NCBI GenBank assembly: GCA_900155495.1
Contig: FTLJ01000215.1
Coordinates: forward strand, 1 to 64,000
Source of the DNA: Porogramme epimiltina
Lineage: Eukaryota; Basidiomycota; Agaricomycetes; Polyporales; Polyporaceae
DNA: 64,000 nucleotides
Direction: 5' to 3'
Position numbers and translations under genes: made by a program. This document shows, piece after piece, positions 1 to 11,023 of this stretch (position 1 is its first letter; each line of letters begins with the position of its first letter). The notes beneath the pieces are model-generated. The model saw only the letters and a program-made list of their open reading frames with translations, was not told the DNA's origin and ran no database searches.

Positions 1-270
1 CCTCAACCGCGACTTCCCCGACGCGCCAGGCCCGCGCGCGGCGTGCGCGCGGCAGGCGCCGGGCGCGCCGAGCCGGCGCGCGCGGTGGGTGGGCGTCGCG
101 CGCGCGCTGGGCGTCGAGCTCGCGGACGCGCTCGAGCCGCACTGCGCGGCGCTCGAGGCGGTCGCGCTGCTCATGCACGACGCGGGCGCGGGGAGCTTCT
201 GGTGGCGCTTCCGGCCCGCGCGGGCGGGCGCGGTGCGCGTCGAGGAGGACCGGGCGGCGGCTGAGACGTG
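1..270 (+). CDS. 3' end of an unidentified gene (partial)
   Basis: An open frame runs in from the left edge (codons starting at base 2). It is very GC-rich, with strong alanine/arginine bias and a more ordinary segment near bases 100-250 (GVELADALEPHCAALEAVAL, then SFWWRFRP). The frame stays open to a TGA at 308-310, but the compositional coding signal fades around 265-270. There a GT-containing sequence and a T-rich stretch could be an intron start or the gene end. No family was recognised. The gene begins outside the window, so function cannot be judged. Confidence 0.4.
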
Positions 271-310
271 CGTGTTACCTTTTTCTTTTTTTGCTGGTTC
301 GGTAGGTTGA

Positions 311-1094
311 TGCCTGTGTGGTGGCCTTTTTGCAGAGACTGCGAGCCGATGCCGATGGAGTGGGGGAAGCGCGCGGACTGAGGTGCGGGTGTCTGGATGG
401 CGAGGTGTTGCTGGCTGGTTGTTGGTGGGGACTTATCTCGGCCGAGGGCGTTCAATAAGTAGCGCGCTATAGACCGCGATAAGAATAGAGTTGTAATATC
501 ACAGCATGTTGTCACCCGGATCTCGATCAGCTCGACCACCCCGCGAGCGCCCGTAGCCACGGCTTGTCCTCGCTGGGTGTTGGTCACTGCCTTCGTGAGG
601 ACCCACATGTCGCAACAGGCACTCTTTGCACCGCGCACAACCGCACGCCGCTCGCAACCACCCTGGGGTCTGGGCGGGCGTCCCGCGAGCACCACGCCGC
701 TACGCAGGCCGTCCCACTTATCTGCGCGGCGCCGCCCGCGTATCATCATGGGGCCGGGCAGCTCCCAGACAAGGAAGCCATCACCCACCTGATAAGTCGC
801 CCACACGCCTCGCTTCATTCCAGCCTGCTCTCACGCCCCCCCATTTCAGTAGGGCAGCGCGCCGCCAGCCAGCCCAGCTAGGGCGGTACTATCTACTGTA
901 ATTCAATGGCCACGCCGCGCCCCCGGCCCGAGCTGGGGCGGGGGCGTCGAGGTTGAACCTTGTCCGACTCCGCGTCCGCGTCGGCCTGCTACCCCTGGGC
1001 CCCGCGCGCGTCCGAGCTGCTCCTTGAGCTCTCTCTACCTCTCTTTCCGCGACCGCCTGGTTCGATAGGACCGTGAAGCCCGGCAAAGGAGAGG
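311..1094. other. Intergenic region, no gene seen
   Basis: About 780 bases lie between the edge gene and the ATG22-like gene. Open frames of up to 215 codons exist on both strands but overlap each other, are rich in Arg/Pro/Ala and show no recognisable domain. I read them as GC-driven shadows. The right part presumably holds the ATG22 promoter; no clear TATA box was seen. Confidence 0.6.
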
Positions 1095-3719
1095 ATGTCC
1101 CGCAGGCCTGTGCCCGAAGTCGTTCCGGAGGCCGCCCCGAACCCGCTCGTGACGACGGAGACGCGAGACGGGAAGGGGAGCGAGGAGGCGGCGGAGGAGG
1201 AGGTGGGGGCTATCGCGATTGCGCCCTTGAGGAAGGACGAGCCTGTCGTCACCCGCAAGGTCAGTCGGTCACTGGTGGGCCGTACATACAGTATGCGGTC
1301 TTGAGGGAACGTTTAGGCTGAGTGCTGACTTGGTCCTCTTGTTGCGTTTGTGTAGGAACTGTGGAGCTACTACTGTACGTGGTGACGTCTTGCTGCGTCT
1401 TGAAAGATTGTCTGACACGGAGCACTAGTGTACTATAATGGAGACAATGTGCGTACCATCCATCTTATACCTGCCCCGTGTCTTAAAGCTGCCCCACGCG
1501 AATGTAGGGTGTCGGACCAAATGGTGAGTAACTCTATTTACCCCTGTGGCAATGTCACATCTAATGCACCCTGCCCAGGCTACTCCATGACTCTATTCCA
1601 GTCCCTTGCTACGTCTGCGGGGTATGATCCCGTCAAGGGTCCTGGGTCTAGCTGTCTCGCGGACGACGCCTCAGGCCAGTGTGTACTTCCCTGGTCTGGT
1701 GGCCACAAGGCTGTTAGCTCGGTCGTCTTGGTGGCAAACGGTGTTAGCTTTGCTGTACGTCTAGTTTATCTAGCCATGAAGTGGAGAGTAGGAAGCTGAT
1801 CGCACGAACAGGTCATGACCCTTATATTCACGACCATTGGGTCCGCGGCGGACTACGGCACCTTCGGGCGTTGGCTCCTCTTCATCATCACCGTGATATG
1901 CTGGGCCGCCCAGTTCGCAAGCATGTCTCTGACTTGTAAGTACTTATCCAGTCTTCCCTCTGTCAACCGTAGCGCCCACTCACTGGCACGTCTGAAGCTC
2001 CGGACAGGTGGGGCGTCGCGATGGCCCTCTATATGATCGGCTTTATCTCGTACGGCGCGACGCTCGTCTTCTATGCGGCGGTCTTCCCGCGGCTTGCACG
2101 CAATACCCCTCACGCACGCGAGCTGCACGAGAAGTACGAGCGGGGCGAGATCTCGGCGGAGACGTACGAGGTTGAGGAGAGCCTCGAGAAGAACAGGATC
2201 AGTAACATCAGCACGGTGAGCGCACCGTGTGGACGGGATAGGGTCGAGCGCTGGTGGCTGAAGGAGCAACACAGATGCACAGTAACGTCGGGTATATCGT
2301 AACGCTGGCCCTGAACCTGTCACTCTTGCTCCCGCAGATGAACAACCCGAAAGTGAACAACTACGTCCTCGTTCTGTGAGTTGCCCGTCCGCAGGTGGGA
2401 ACTCACGTACACGGCGTTCTAACTTCGGTATAGGACGAACGGCTATTGGGTGCTCCTTGGCATCTGGTGGTGTAAGTGCAGGGTCGCCCTCCGGAAGTAG
2501 TATTTTATCCACCCTCGCTGACCCACGCGCTCCACACGTACAGTCATCTTCCAGCAGCCCCGCCCGGGACCTCCTCTGCCGAAGGGAGAAAGCTACCTTA
2601 CCATCGGGTGGAAACAGATTTGGATCGCCTTGAAACAGTACAAGAAGCTGCCGTACACGTTCATCTACCTCGTGGCGTTCTTCCTTCTTGCAGATGTGCG
2701 GCGCTTCCATGCATCTCGCACGATGATGTTTCTGAGTCGGCGAAACGCAGGGTCTCAATACCACCGGGACGCTGGTTTCCATATGTCAGAACGACAAGTT
2801 CCACTTCTCGTTCCTCCAGAACACGTATCTGGGGCTGTCCCAAGCCATTACGTCAACGATCAGGTGGGTAAACGCTTGATTTTGATTTCTGCCCAGTCCG
2901 TCTGAAAGCACCGTTTGCAGCACGCTCGGCTTCTGGTACATCCAGAAGTACTGGAAGATTAGTACAAAGAAGATGGTGCGCCCCGCCGAGTATCATGTGC
3001 TCCCGTGCTTACCGAGTGTTAAAGTTTGTCGTTACCAACGTCGTCACCATCCTCATCCCCCTCTGGGGCATGATCGGGATCTGGACGACCAAGTTTGGGT
3101 GAGCGCACTCGTTTCCCCGCCGTTGGGCTAAACGTAGACCCTCCGATGCAGGTTCCACAACGTGTGGGAGTTCTGGGCGTACAACGTCGTCTTTGGCCTC
3201 TTCCAGGCACCGTACTACGCGTTCTCGCAGACGATGATGGCTGAGCTCACGCCGCCCGGGTTCGACAACATGGTGCGCCCGGCTCCGCGCCTTCGCGCGC
3301 GCCCTTCGCCATTGACTCTGCGCTCACGCGCGCCCTTCCCCTTCCCCCCGCCGCCGTGTTACAGTTCTTCGGCCTGTTCGGGCTGTCGAACCGCGCGTCG
3401 TCGATGATCGGGCCCAACGTCATCCAGGCGATCATCGACAACACGGGCGACAACTGGAAGGGCTTCCCGTTCCTGTTCGCGCTGTGCCTCGCGGCGAGCC
3501 TCGTCATCTGGTTCGGTGCGTGCTTCCGTTCGCTCGACTGGGCGCGCGGATCCCCTTCTCCTTCTCGCGGCTGACGCGATGACTGTAGCGGTGGACGTCA
3601 CGACTGGCCGGCGCGATGCGGTCGCCTGGGCGGAGAAGCACCGTTCGTATGCGGACACGGGGGTGTACACCCCCGACGATGGGGAGGGCTCGGTGCCCGA
3701 GTCGCCGAAGAAGCGGTAG
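1095..3719 (+). CDS. ATG22: ATG22-like vacuolar amino-acid effluxer (MFS, autophagy-related)
   Basis: Atg22 proteins sit in the vacuole membrane and export amino acids released by autophagy. The spliced model has 16 exons: 1095-1259, 1356-1374, 1429-1448, 1508-1523, 1579-1754, 1812-1935, 1998-2215, 2338-2375, 2434-2471, 2544-2695, 2751-2863, 2921-2975, 3025-3098, 3152-3272, 3365-3515, 3589-3719, giving 536 residues. Family landmarks are ELWSYYLYYNGDNGVGPNGY near residue 56, the RWGVAMALYMIGFISYG segment, FQQPRPGPPLPKGESY, and several later hydrophobic helices including WEFWAYNVVFGLFQAPYYAF. The N-terminus is hydrophilic and acidic, as usual for a cytosolic tail. The start is the first ATG of the open exon. 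Exons 2-4 are only 19, 20 and 16 nt. Identity is firm; intron edges were placed by eye using the conserved protein. Confidence 0.9.
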
Positions 3720-5185
3720 TGGTGGCTTGGTGCGTGGGCGGACTGGTGCGTTTATCTTGGGGCGTCGCAAGGGTACTATCATGATGTTTGTATGACCGCA
3801 TGACTCTCTATCAATGTCAGACTGATTGTCTTTTGACTTCCGGGCAATGGTTAAGCTCTGTGCGCGATTAGTGTGGGTCCTGCAGGTCCGTCATCGGGAT
3901 TTCACCTCATCCTGGAAACGTAGCACGTACGCACACCATCGCATCACCCCCCTAGGATATACTACCATCGTGGCTAGGAATGATAGGAGCACATGCGTCA
4001 TCGACTCTCGCAGACTGGGCTGGACCGCGACCAGTGATCAACTAGGAGCAAATAGAGAATGGAGGGCCTCCTGCGCCTCCATTGGCGGGCGCGCGGACCA
4101 ACCAGCGCGCGCGTCGTCCGGTCGGCTTTTCGCCGCACGCTATCGCCAGGGGCAGTGTCGGTTCGGAGAAAGTCTAATCATGGGAGAGGTGCGGCCGTCG
4201 CTCGGGACGGCGCGGCCCAGCACCCGCGCCGCGCGCTCCCCTCGCCCCCTCCTCCCCCTTCCATGCTTCGCGAACGCTCGGCCGGAACGCTCGCCTGATC
4301 GCCGCACGGGTGCGCGCCGCGCAGGGGTCGCGACGGGCCAGGCACCGCGATCGCGCGGCGCGCCCCTCTGGCGCCTGCGCACCCCTCGCCCCTTCGCACT
4401 CCGAACGCTGGGTGAGCGGGGAGGTAGGTATGGAGGGCGGGGCGGGGCCTGCGGCCGCGGACGGCCCCGCCGCGCGCGGGGCGTCTTGTTCTGCGCACCT
4501 TGTCTCGGACGGGCCGCCACTAGCACCCTCTGGCGCGGCTCCACCATCATCGGCCCCGCGATTAATGGGCTAGCGTCGCCGCGACAGGGGGCGCCCCGCC
4601 GTCCGCGCACGGGCCCCTGCGGTGCGCTCGCCCCCGCCGCGGTGGGGGAGGCGCAGGCCCCGGGGGCGGGCGCAGGCAGGGGCGCGGGGGGAGGGGGGGA
4701 GGCGCAGGCCGGCGTTGCCGAGGCGGCCCTGTGGGCGGAAGCAAGAGCGGGAGGGGCGGGGGAGCGCGGGATCATAAACGGATGATCTCGATCGGCGCGA
4801 TAATTGAGACGCCGGAGAGGCGCCGGATGACGGGGCGGCGGGACGGGAGGGGCGCTGGGCTCTGGGCAGCGCGGACGGCGCGTCGATCGCCCAGCTTACT
4901 ACTTGAGGCCGCCCGGACGAGCCTGCGGAGGACATGCTCCCTCCCGCTCCCGCCCTCGTCTCCCTCCCAGGCCCTCCCGACCGTGCACGCTTCCCCGGCC
5001 TCTGATCTCTGCGCGCATTTTTTCTCTGCGATATCATCTGCCCTCCGCCCTTTGTGCTAGCAACAGCAAGCTGCGCACGGCGAGTCTGTATCGCAAGCAC
5101 AGAAGCACCCCCTAACTCGCCCCCGAAGACCCACCCACGGGAACCCCCTCTCCCACCCCACCCACACAAAAGCACGAGAGAAGCC
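3720..5185. other. Intergenic region with a G-run-rich core
   Basis: About 1.47 kb separates ATG22 and the first F-box gene. The segment 4180-4790 is extremely GC-rich. Its open frames (longest 319 codons, 3826-4785) are Arg/Ala/Gly-rich, overlap on both strands and contain no domain. The last 150 bases before 5186 are C-rich and poor in G, like a fungal 5' leader. I see no convincing gene here. Confidence 0.6.
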
Positions 5186-6384
5186 ATGGAGTCGCTCGCG
5201 CCCGAGCTTCTCGAGTCCATCTTCCTCTCGGCCTGCACCGACGGCGGCTTCACCGGCTGCGCCCTCTCCCTCGTCTCCAAGCGCATCCGCGCCGCCTCCT
5301 ACTCCGCCCGCTACTTCTCCGTCGCCCTCCTCTCCCAGTCCCCGACCCAGCTCCACAAGTTCCTCGCCCACCTCGTCCGCGAGCGCGCCGCCTCCCCCGC
5401 CACCGCCCGCCCGCGCATCCGCCACCTCTACCTCTCCTCCGCCGTGCACCGCCCGCCGCCCGCATCCGCGCCGGGCACGCCCGTGCTCGGGCAGGGGCCG
5501 GGGCGCGAGCGCGCGGGGGAGAAGGACCAAGAGCACGCGCGCTGCGAGCGCGTCGCGGCGGAGCTCGCGCTCGCGCAGACGCAATGGCACGCGGCGGTCG
5601 GCGCGCTCCTCGCGCTCGCCGCGCCGGACCTCCGCACGCTCACGCTCGCGCACGGGCACCGCGGCGAGCGCCGGCGCACGCCCGAGCTCGCGTTCCCGGC
5701 CCGCGTCGCGTGCGCGCCTGGGGGCTTCCCGTGCCTCCGCGAGCTCACCGTCGCTGGGCCTGCGATCGCGTTCGAGCCCGGGGAGCCCGAGGAGCTAGGA
5801 GATATAGGAACGGGGGAGGTGGTGGCGGCGGCGGGGCCGTTGTTCCCGGCGCTCAAGCGCGTGCACTTTGTGCTGGTGTCGACGGCGCCGGGGCAGAACT
5901 TGGAGCTGCAGGGGTGGGCCGCGCGCGCGCCGGCGTTGACGCGGCTGCGCGTCTCGCACATCAACTTTTGGCCGAAGAAGATCGTCGACAGCCTCGCGAC
6001 TGCGCTAGGTGTGTGTTCTTCGCAGCCTGTGGGGAGTTGTCCTGTTTACCGTGTTCCGTCTCGAAAGCGTCCGGCGAGCTCAAGAAGTTGGAGCGCATCA
6101 TCGTGCAGCCGCACGCGACGCCGCCGATCGGGGGCTACTGCGGCACGCCCCACTTTGTGTGGACGTCGTTCATGGAGCGGCTCGAGGACTTGTGCGCTGC
6201 GGCGGGCCAGAATGTGGTGCTGCTCCCGAACGCGCCGGAGATGAAGAACGCTAGGGACTGGACGGACGCGACGGTGAAACCGTGGCTCGACGGGATCGTG
6301 GGTGAGGGCGTGAGCTGCTGGGACGTCAACGCCGTACCGCGCGTGCCAGGGAGCGAACCGAGACAGCGTTTCAAGCGTCCGTAG
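5186..6384 (+). CDS. F-box/LRR-like protein, cluster member G1
   Basis: Probable substrate-binding adaptor of an SCF ubiquitin ligase, by analogy with F-box proteins. Two exons, 5186-6008 and 6068-6384, give 379 residues with a 59-nt phase-1 intron. Residues 3-45 form the F-box-like start (LAPELLESIFLSACTDGG, then ALSLVSKRIRAAS). The middle is a variable Pro/Arg-rich stretch. Leucine-rich-repeat-like lines follow (FPCLRELTVAG, FPALKRVHF, LTRLRVSHINF). The C-terminus carries WLDGIVGEGVSCWDV, matching the GCW signature of its neighbours. It is the first of five apparently intact relatives on this strand, and its 3' half was the left edge of the duplicated block. The target is unknown. The F-box call rests on the N-terminal pattern only. 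Confidence 0.8.
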
Positions 6385-6756
6385 ACTGGAGGATGAGATG
6401 GGATGGATGGTTACGGTGATATAGGGTTTTGTATTCGCTGTACGATATTAGGTATACCCCTTTTCATCATGTGTTTTGACATCTCCCGCTGACTTGTCCA
6501 TCGGGAGCTTGTTTTATCTCTAGATATGTATCCCTTTCGCTCAGCAATGCCGCATGAGTTTGCCTGTTGTAAGATGGTTCTGACCCAGCGCTTCTTTTCT
6601 TGCGAACCACCGAAGTAAGTTGAAAGATGTTCGAAGTCGCGCGGTCCGTTTGTATCGGGACCACAATGACAGAAGCCAATCACTTTCTCCCCCATATATA
6701 ACCGCGTCGCCCCCACGCGCCTCGTCGATGCCCCAACCCGGCGCGCCGTCCCCCAC
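6385..6756. other. G1-G2 spacer, present again at 11276-11579
   Basis: This 372-base spacer carries the promoter of G2. From about 6475 onward it is recognisable again upstream of the broken G2 copy: both hold the words TTTTGACATCTCC, TATGTATCCCTTT and CGAACCACCGAAG in the same order. This shows that the spacer was duplicated with the genes. Confidence 0.8.
6676..6701 (+). promoter_or_regulatory. CCAAT and TATA boxes of G2
   Basis: A CCAAT at 6676-6680 and ATATATAA at 6694-6701 lie 56-80 bases before the G2 start codon, good spacing for core promoter elements. The duplicated copy upstream of the broken G2 has lost both (CCAAT reads GCAAT, and the TATA-like core reads CATACATAAC). Confidence 0.6.
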
Positions 6757-8070
6757 ATGCCCTCGCTGCAAGCCCTGCCCACCGAGCTCCTTGAACACAT
6801 CTTCCTCTTCGCGTGCATCGACGGCGGGCGCACCGGCTGCGCGCTCTCGCTCGTCTCCCGCCGCATCCGCGCCGCCTCGCGCCGGGCGCGCTTCCATTCC
6901 GTCGCGCTCTGCTGCACGCCTGAATCGCCGCAGGTCGCGCTCTTCTACGCCCTGCTCGCGCGCGAGCGCGTCCTCGTCCCTGGCGTCCCCCCGCGCGTCC
7001 GCCACCTCTGCCTCAAGCCCCCGCAACCGCCCCACCACGACCCGTGCAGCGTCTCCCCCATCGGGTCCTATGTCCCCCCCGCGCTGCCCACACACCCAGC
7101 ACCCCCAGTACCCCCGCTCCCCACGCCCGCGCCGACGCTCGGCAGCGACCTCGCGCAGCTGTCGCTGTACGCGCGCAGCATACAGGAAGACGCGCGGCGG
7201 CGTGCCAGGGAGCCGAATCTCGCGCGCGAGCAGTGGCAGGCCGACGTGAGCGCGCTCGTGCAGGTGCTCGCGCGCGACCTGCACACGCTCTGCATCGTCG
7301 GCAGCCGCGAGTTCCCTCGCCATATCGCGCTCGACCTCGCGCGCGCAGAACGGAGCGACAGTGACGGTGGGGCGCATGAGGGCGGGTTCCCGCTGCTGCG
7401 CGAGCTGACGGTCGTTGGGGCACGCCCGGGATTTGTCCTCGCGCACGCGGAGGGGGAGGGAGATGCAGCTGCCGGGGAGGTAGGGGGCGTACTGTTTCCG
7501 AGTCTAGAGAGGCTCCATGTCTCCCCGCTGCCGGGGGGCGGGTGGTGGCACCCCCATGGGGACTCGGATGCGCTGCGCCTCAACGAGTGGGTGGGCAGGG
7601 AGGTTGCTCCGCGGCTCACGCACTTCCGCCTTTCTGGCGTGGAGCACTTGGGATACCTCACTACAATCTTCAGCAATTTGCCGTTTGTGTTTGGTGAGCC
7701 CTTACTTGTCGGCGACGTCAATGGGTTACAGCGCGCACTGACATTTCGTGGGTTTCTTGTAGAGAACGAAGGGAAGGGCCAACTCCTCCACCGGGTGATC
7801 CTCCAGTCAACGGGTTTGCTATCAGAGGATGCCCTCTCTCCTCTCCTGGAGGGGTTTGTCCACGGCTTGGCCCGACTCTGGCCTAATGGGCGTGTGGATA
7901 TGGCGGTGCTGCTTCCTCCGGAGCTGCCGTCGACCCGGAGAATGTCTTCACCACAGATGGAGGTTGTCCACTGGAGAGATCGTATGCGCGGTGGGCAAGG
8001 GTGCTGGGATATCAGCGACGCAGTCTCACCTAGCGCTCGGGTTCTGACAAACGTGGCGCTCACGGTGTAG
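6757..8070 (+). CDS. F-box/LRR-like protein, cluster member G2
   Basis: Same family as G1. The N-terminus has ALPTELLEHIFLFACIDGG and ALSLVSRRIRAAS. LRR-like lines include FPLLRELTVVGARP and FPSLERLHVSP, and the C-terminal signature is WRDRMRGGQGCWDISD. Predicted exons are 6757-7693 and 7763-8070 (414 residues), with a phase-1 intron at the same protein position as in its relatives. That intron (7694-7762, GTGAGC to TTGTAG) is 69 nt with no in-frame stop, so retention would give a 437-residue form. A TATA and a CCAAT box precede the gene. A decayed duplicate lies at 11580-12651. Likely an SCF adaptor by analogy; target unknown. Confidence 0.8.
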   Translation: MPSLQALPTELLEHIFLFACIDGGRTGCALSLVSRRIRAASRRARFHSVALCCTPESPQVALFYALLARERVLVPGVPPRVRHLCLKPPQPPHHDPCSVSPIGSYVPPALPTHPAPPVPPLPTPAPTLGSDLAQLSLYARSIQEDARRRAREPNLAREQWQADVSALVQVLARDLHTLCIVGSREFPRHIALDLARAERSDSDGGAHEGGFPLLRELTVVGARPGFVLAHAEGEGDAAAGEVGGVLFPSLERLHVSPLPGGGWWHPHGDSDALRLNEWVGREVAPRLTHFRLSGVEHLGYLTTIFSNLPFVFGEPLLVGDVNGLQRALTFRGFLVENEGKGQLLHRVILQSTGLLSEDALSPLLEGFVHGLARLWPNGRVDMAVLLPPELPSTRRMSSPQMEVVHWRDRMRGGQGCWDISDAVSPSARVLTNVALTV

Positions 8071-8457
8071 GCTCAGATTCGTCATAGTTCACTTCATGTA
8101 CTTAGGCTTAGGGCCTGTTCGGTAACCAACTAATACCGGCATTTGTGAATGGTAGATGGCAACATAGCCGTTTGAAGCGCGCATTCAATACTAGTACTGT
8201 GGGCACCGTCGGGTCGGTGTTCTGCTCAATGTATGGCGTGATCGAGAAGTATAATTACGTAATCTATGTTCACGTTCACAGCACCGCTCAATTCCAGTCT
8301 CCGACCTGTCCACCAACGCACAAACAACCTCTTCCTCCGAAAGCCAGGTGATCCCAATCTTATGATTGCCTTTGCGTGTCACCTCTGCTGAGGCAAAGGG
8401 ATTGATCAACAGGAGCCGAAGTTTCTTACCTCTCGTGTGCCCCAGTCAGACTTCAAC
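8071..8457. other. G2-G3 spacer, also duplicated
   Basis: About 390 bases without a gene. Words such as CGTCATAGTTCACTT and ATAATTACGTAATCTATG recur with changes at 12660-12850, between the broken G2 copy and the second G3. This is the expected position if the whole block was copied. No TATA box is obvious. Confidence 0.6.
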
Positions 8458-9518
8458 ATGGATCAACTTCCTCTTGAATTGCTCGAGCAAATCTTTACCA
8501 GTGCATGCACTGATGGAGGCCGCACCGGCTGCGCTCTTTCTCTCGTTTCTACATACATCCGCGCTGCATCCCGCATCTCCCGCTTTCACACTCTTTCTCT
8601 CGCTCCTGGAACACCCATCCGCGTCTCCCAGCTGCTCACCTGCCTCACAAAGGAACGCAAAACTGGACGCAACCTCGGGCGTATCCCTAAGATCAAGCAT
8701 CTACACTTATCGGGATCCTTGGATGTCATTGTCACCGAAATCCAAGGAGAGTGCATCAGTCGGACGACTGCCCCCGGGAACGCCCACTACCTCGCGGATG
8801 TCTCCACACTCGTGGCCCTCGCCGCGCCAGACCTCGAGACATTCTGCTTCGTCCACTGCCTTCACTCACACCAGGACCTTCGAGCACTTAGGGGAGTTGC
8901 GTGCGGTGTTGCCGGGTTCCCCGTGCTGCGCGAGCTCACACTCGTTGGGCGCTACCCGTTCTCTGACACGGAGCGTGAGGTTACGACGATCATGCCACGC
9001 CTAGAGCGCTTACACCTTATCGTTCCCGGCTCCGGGTGGTATGTGGACGGAATGGACCTCCTGCCATGGGCCGAACGCTCGCCGGGGTTGACGCACTTCC
9101 GTCTCTCGAATGTGCTGCAGATACCAGACGGATTGGGCCCGATGCTCGGTGCGTGCTCCGTGTCGCGCATGCGTTCCCACATTCACGGGGGCAGCAACTA
9201 ATATAAAGTGAAGGCGTAGACGGCGAACGCGTTGGGCCGCCGCTCCTCTCCAACCTCAAAGTTGTTGTCATACAAACTAAGAAAAAGCTTTCGCTCCGGC
9301 AGAGCAATCAGAGGGCCATACATGTCCGGATTGGCAGGGCTCTCCACAGTCACACGAGACATCAACTCAAAGTGATACAGGACTCTGCAACGTTGCCTCT
9401 TCTGCTAGAGGAGCAAGAGGCTGCAACGCAGGACGGCGACTTGGAGGGAATTGCTGAGACGGAGTGGTTGGAGAGGCTTCAAGGACGTGCTGGATGTTGG
9501 GCCGGGGAGTTGGAGTAA
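8458..9518 (+). CDS. F-box/LRR-like protein, cluster member G3
   Basis: Two exons, 8458-9148 and 9220-9518, give 329 residues with a 71-nt phase-1 intron (GTGCGT to GCGTAG). The F-box-like start is MDQLPLELLEQIFTSACTDG with ALSLVSTYIRAAS. LRR-like lines are FPVLRELTLVGRYPF, MPRLERLHLIVPG and LTHFRLSNVLQI. The C-terminus is WLERLQGRAGCW. Unlike G1 and G2 it has no long GC-rich linker. The closest relative is G3' at 13026, which has an intron of the same length in the same place. The first exon reads on to a stop inside the intron, so splicing is needed to reach the conserved C-terminus. Confidence 0.85.
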
Positions 9519-9791
9519 AGGGTTGGCCGCGCACCCAGCCATGCAAGTACAGGTATCAACCACGCCCCGTCCTCTTGGAAGTTGTGAGTCGGGGCACCCG
9601 AGATCATCGTGGATATGTGTAGGCCATAGTATTGAACCTTTTCCTGCTCGTCTCCTACTCGTAGTACTGTATACTTACCATTGGTGTGGCATCAGGAACA
9701 AGCTGTGTATTTACATAATCAACCATCAATTATTCGGTCAACCGTGCATACTGACACGTTTATCACAGTCTGCTCAACCCATCCCGCTAAC

Positions 9792-10885
9792 ATGGACAAA
9801 CTCCCGCTCGAACTGTTAGAAGATATCTTCGTCCTTGCATGTAGAGACGGAGGACGCACAGGTTGTGTGCTCTCCCTCGTCTCCACACACATCCGCGCCG
9901 TATCCCGGGCCATCCGCTTCCACACTATTTGTCTCAGCCCCAGCACCCCGATTCGGATCTCAAAACTGCTCTCTTGCGTCGAAAAAGAACGCGATGCAGG
10001 GCAAGGACTTGGCCGTGTCCCGAAGATCAAGCACCTGGCTGTGGTTCCGTGGAGCACAGGCGCACGCAATTTTGATGAAGTTCTCGATTTCGATTTCTTC
10101 GATTTCAATTTCTTCGATTTCGATGTCGATGCGTCAGAGGATGTAGAACCCACGACTCTCGACTATGCCGCAGACCTCACCGCTCTCCTCCGCCTCGCCG
10201 CACCAGACCTCAAGACGTTCTGCTTCGCCAACCGTGTCACAGCCCGCTGCGATGATCCGACCAGCATCGCCCTGTGCAATGCCGATTGCGCCGCAGGAGG
10301 GTTTCCAATGCTGCGCGAGCTTATCCTCGTGGGATACTACCCGTTCTCAGACAACGTTGACGATCCCGGTGCCATCGCTATGCCTCGCTTGGAACGCCTG
10401 CACCTGGTCATCCCATACCTCGGGTCGCAAACCGCTGGGATGGAACTCCCGCTCTGGGCGAAGCGAGCTCCGGGCTTGACGCACCTCCGCGTCTCAAACG
10501 TCATGGCGCTGCCTGAAGGGATGGATCAAGTGCTCAGTGCGTCTTCAGCTCCTCGTCCGTCCTTCGATTGCGTTCTAAGTTGCACGGCGGATACTCCTTA
10601 GGCTCGACCGCTCCGCCCCTGTTTGCAGACCTCGAAGCCGTCATTGTGCAAATACGGCCAGAACCTCGGCCCCTGCGCAGCGGCCGAACACCGTCGTATC
10701 CTGACCGGATCATCCGCCGCGACACAATTCGGTGGCTGAACTTGATGCAGGAACTCGGTGTGCAGCCTCTTCGGCTCATTCACAGTGATGATCGACCAGT
10801 GTGGTACCGTGAATGGGAGATGGACGTAGTGGCCGAATGGTTGGACAGGCTTCAAGGCGGTGTAGGATGTTGGGAGGAGGAATGA
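9792..10885 (+). CDS. F-box/LRR-like protein, cluster member G4
   Basis: Two exons, 9792-10536 and 10602-10885, give 342 residues with a 65-nt phase-1 intron (GTGCGT to CCTTAG). The F-box-like start is MDKLPLELLEDIFVLACRDG, with LRR-like lines MLRELILVGYYPF, MPRLERLHLVIP and LTHLRVSNVMAL. The end is WLDRLQGGVGCWEEE. Between the two halves lies an acidic/aromatic linker encoded by a short tandem repeat (10076-10130, FDFFDFNFFDFD). The duplicate G4' has a Ser/Asp/Glu linker instead. The start was chosen at the ATG directly before the conserved LPLELLE motif; G4' has an upstream in-frame ATG that I did not use. Confidence 0.85.
10076..10130 (+). repeat. Short tandem repeat inside G4
   Basis: Imperfect repeats of GATTTCGATTTCTTC encode alternating Asp and Phe. 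The copy in G4' at the same place has a different, serine/acidic sequence. The repeat is therefore not shared by the two duplicates. Confidence 0.75.
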
Positions 10886-11023
10886 AGATGGGCCGTCGTA
10901 CTAGCCCCTGGGCGAGTCGGCGTAGCATGCCGCCTGGTCCATTACTAGTAGGCGTTACCTTCGCAGATACAGTACCTTGACATTCGACTCCGATATTCAC
11001 GGCGACTGCTTGTGTTTTGACAG

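Noticed and set aside
1853..2782. 309-codon minus-strand open frame
   Set aside because: Antisense to ATG22 exons and crossing several of its introns; no domain.
3826..4785. 319-codon plus-strand open frame
   Set aside because: Arg/Ala/Gly/Pro-rich throughout, no domain, overlapped by equally long frames on the other strand in a very GC-rich stretch; best explained by base composition.
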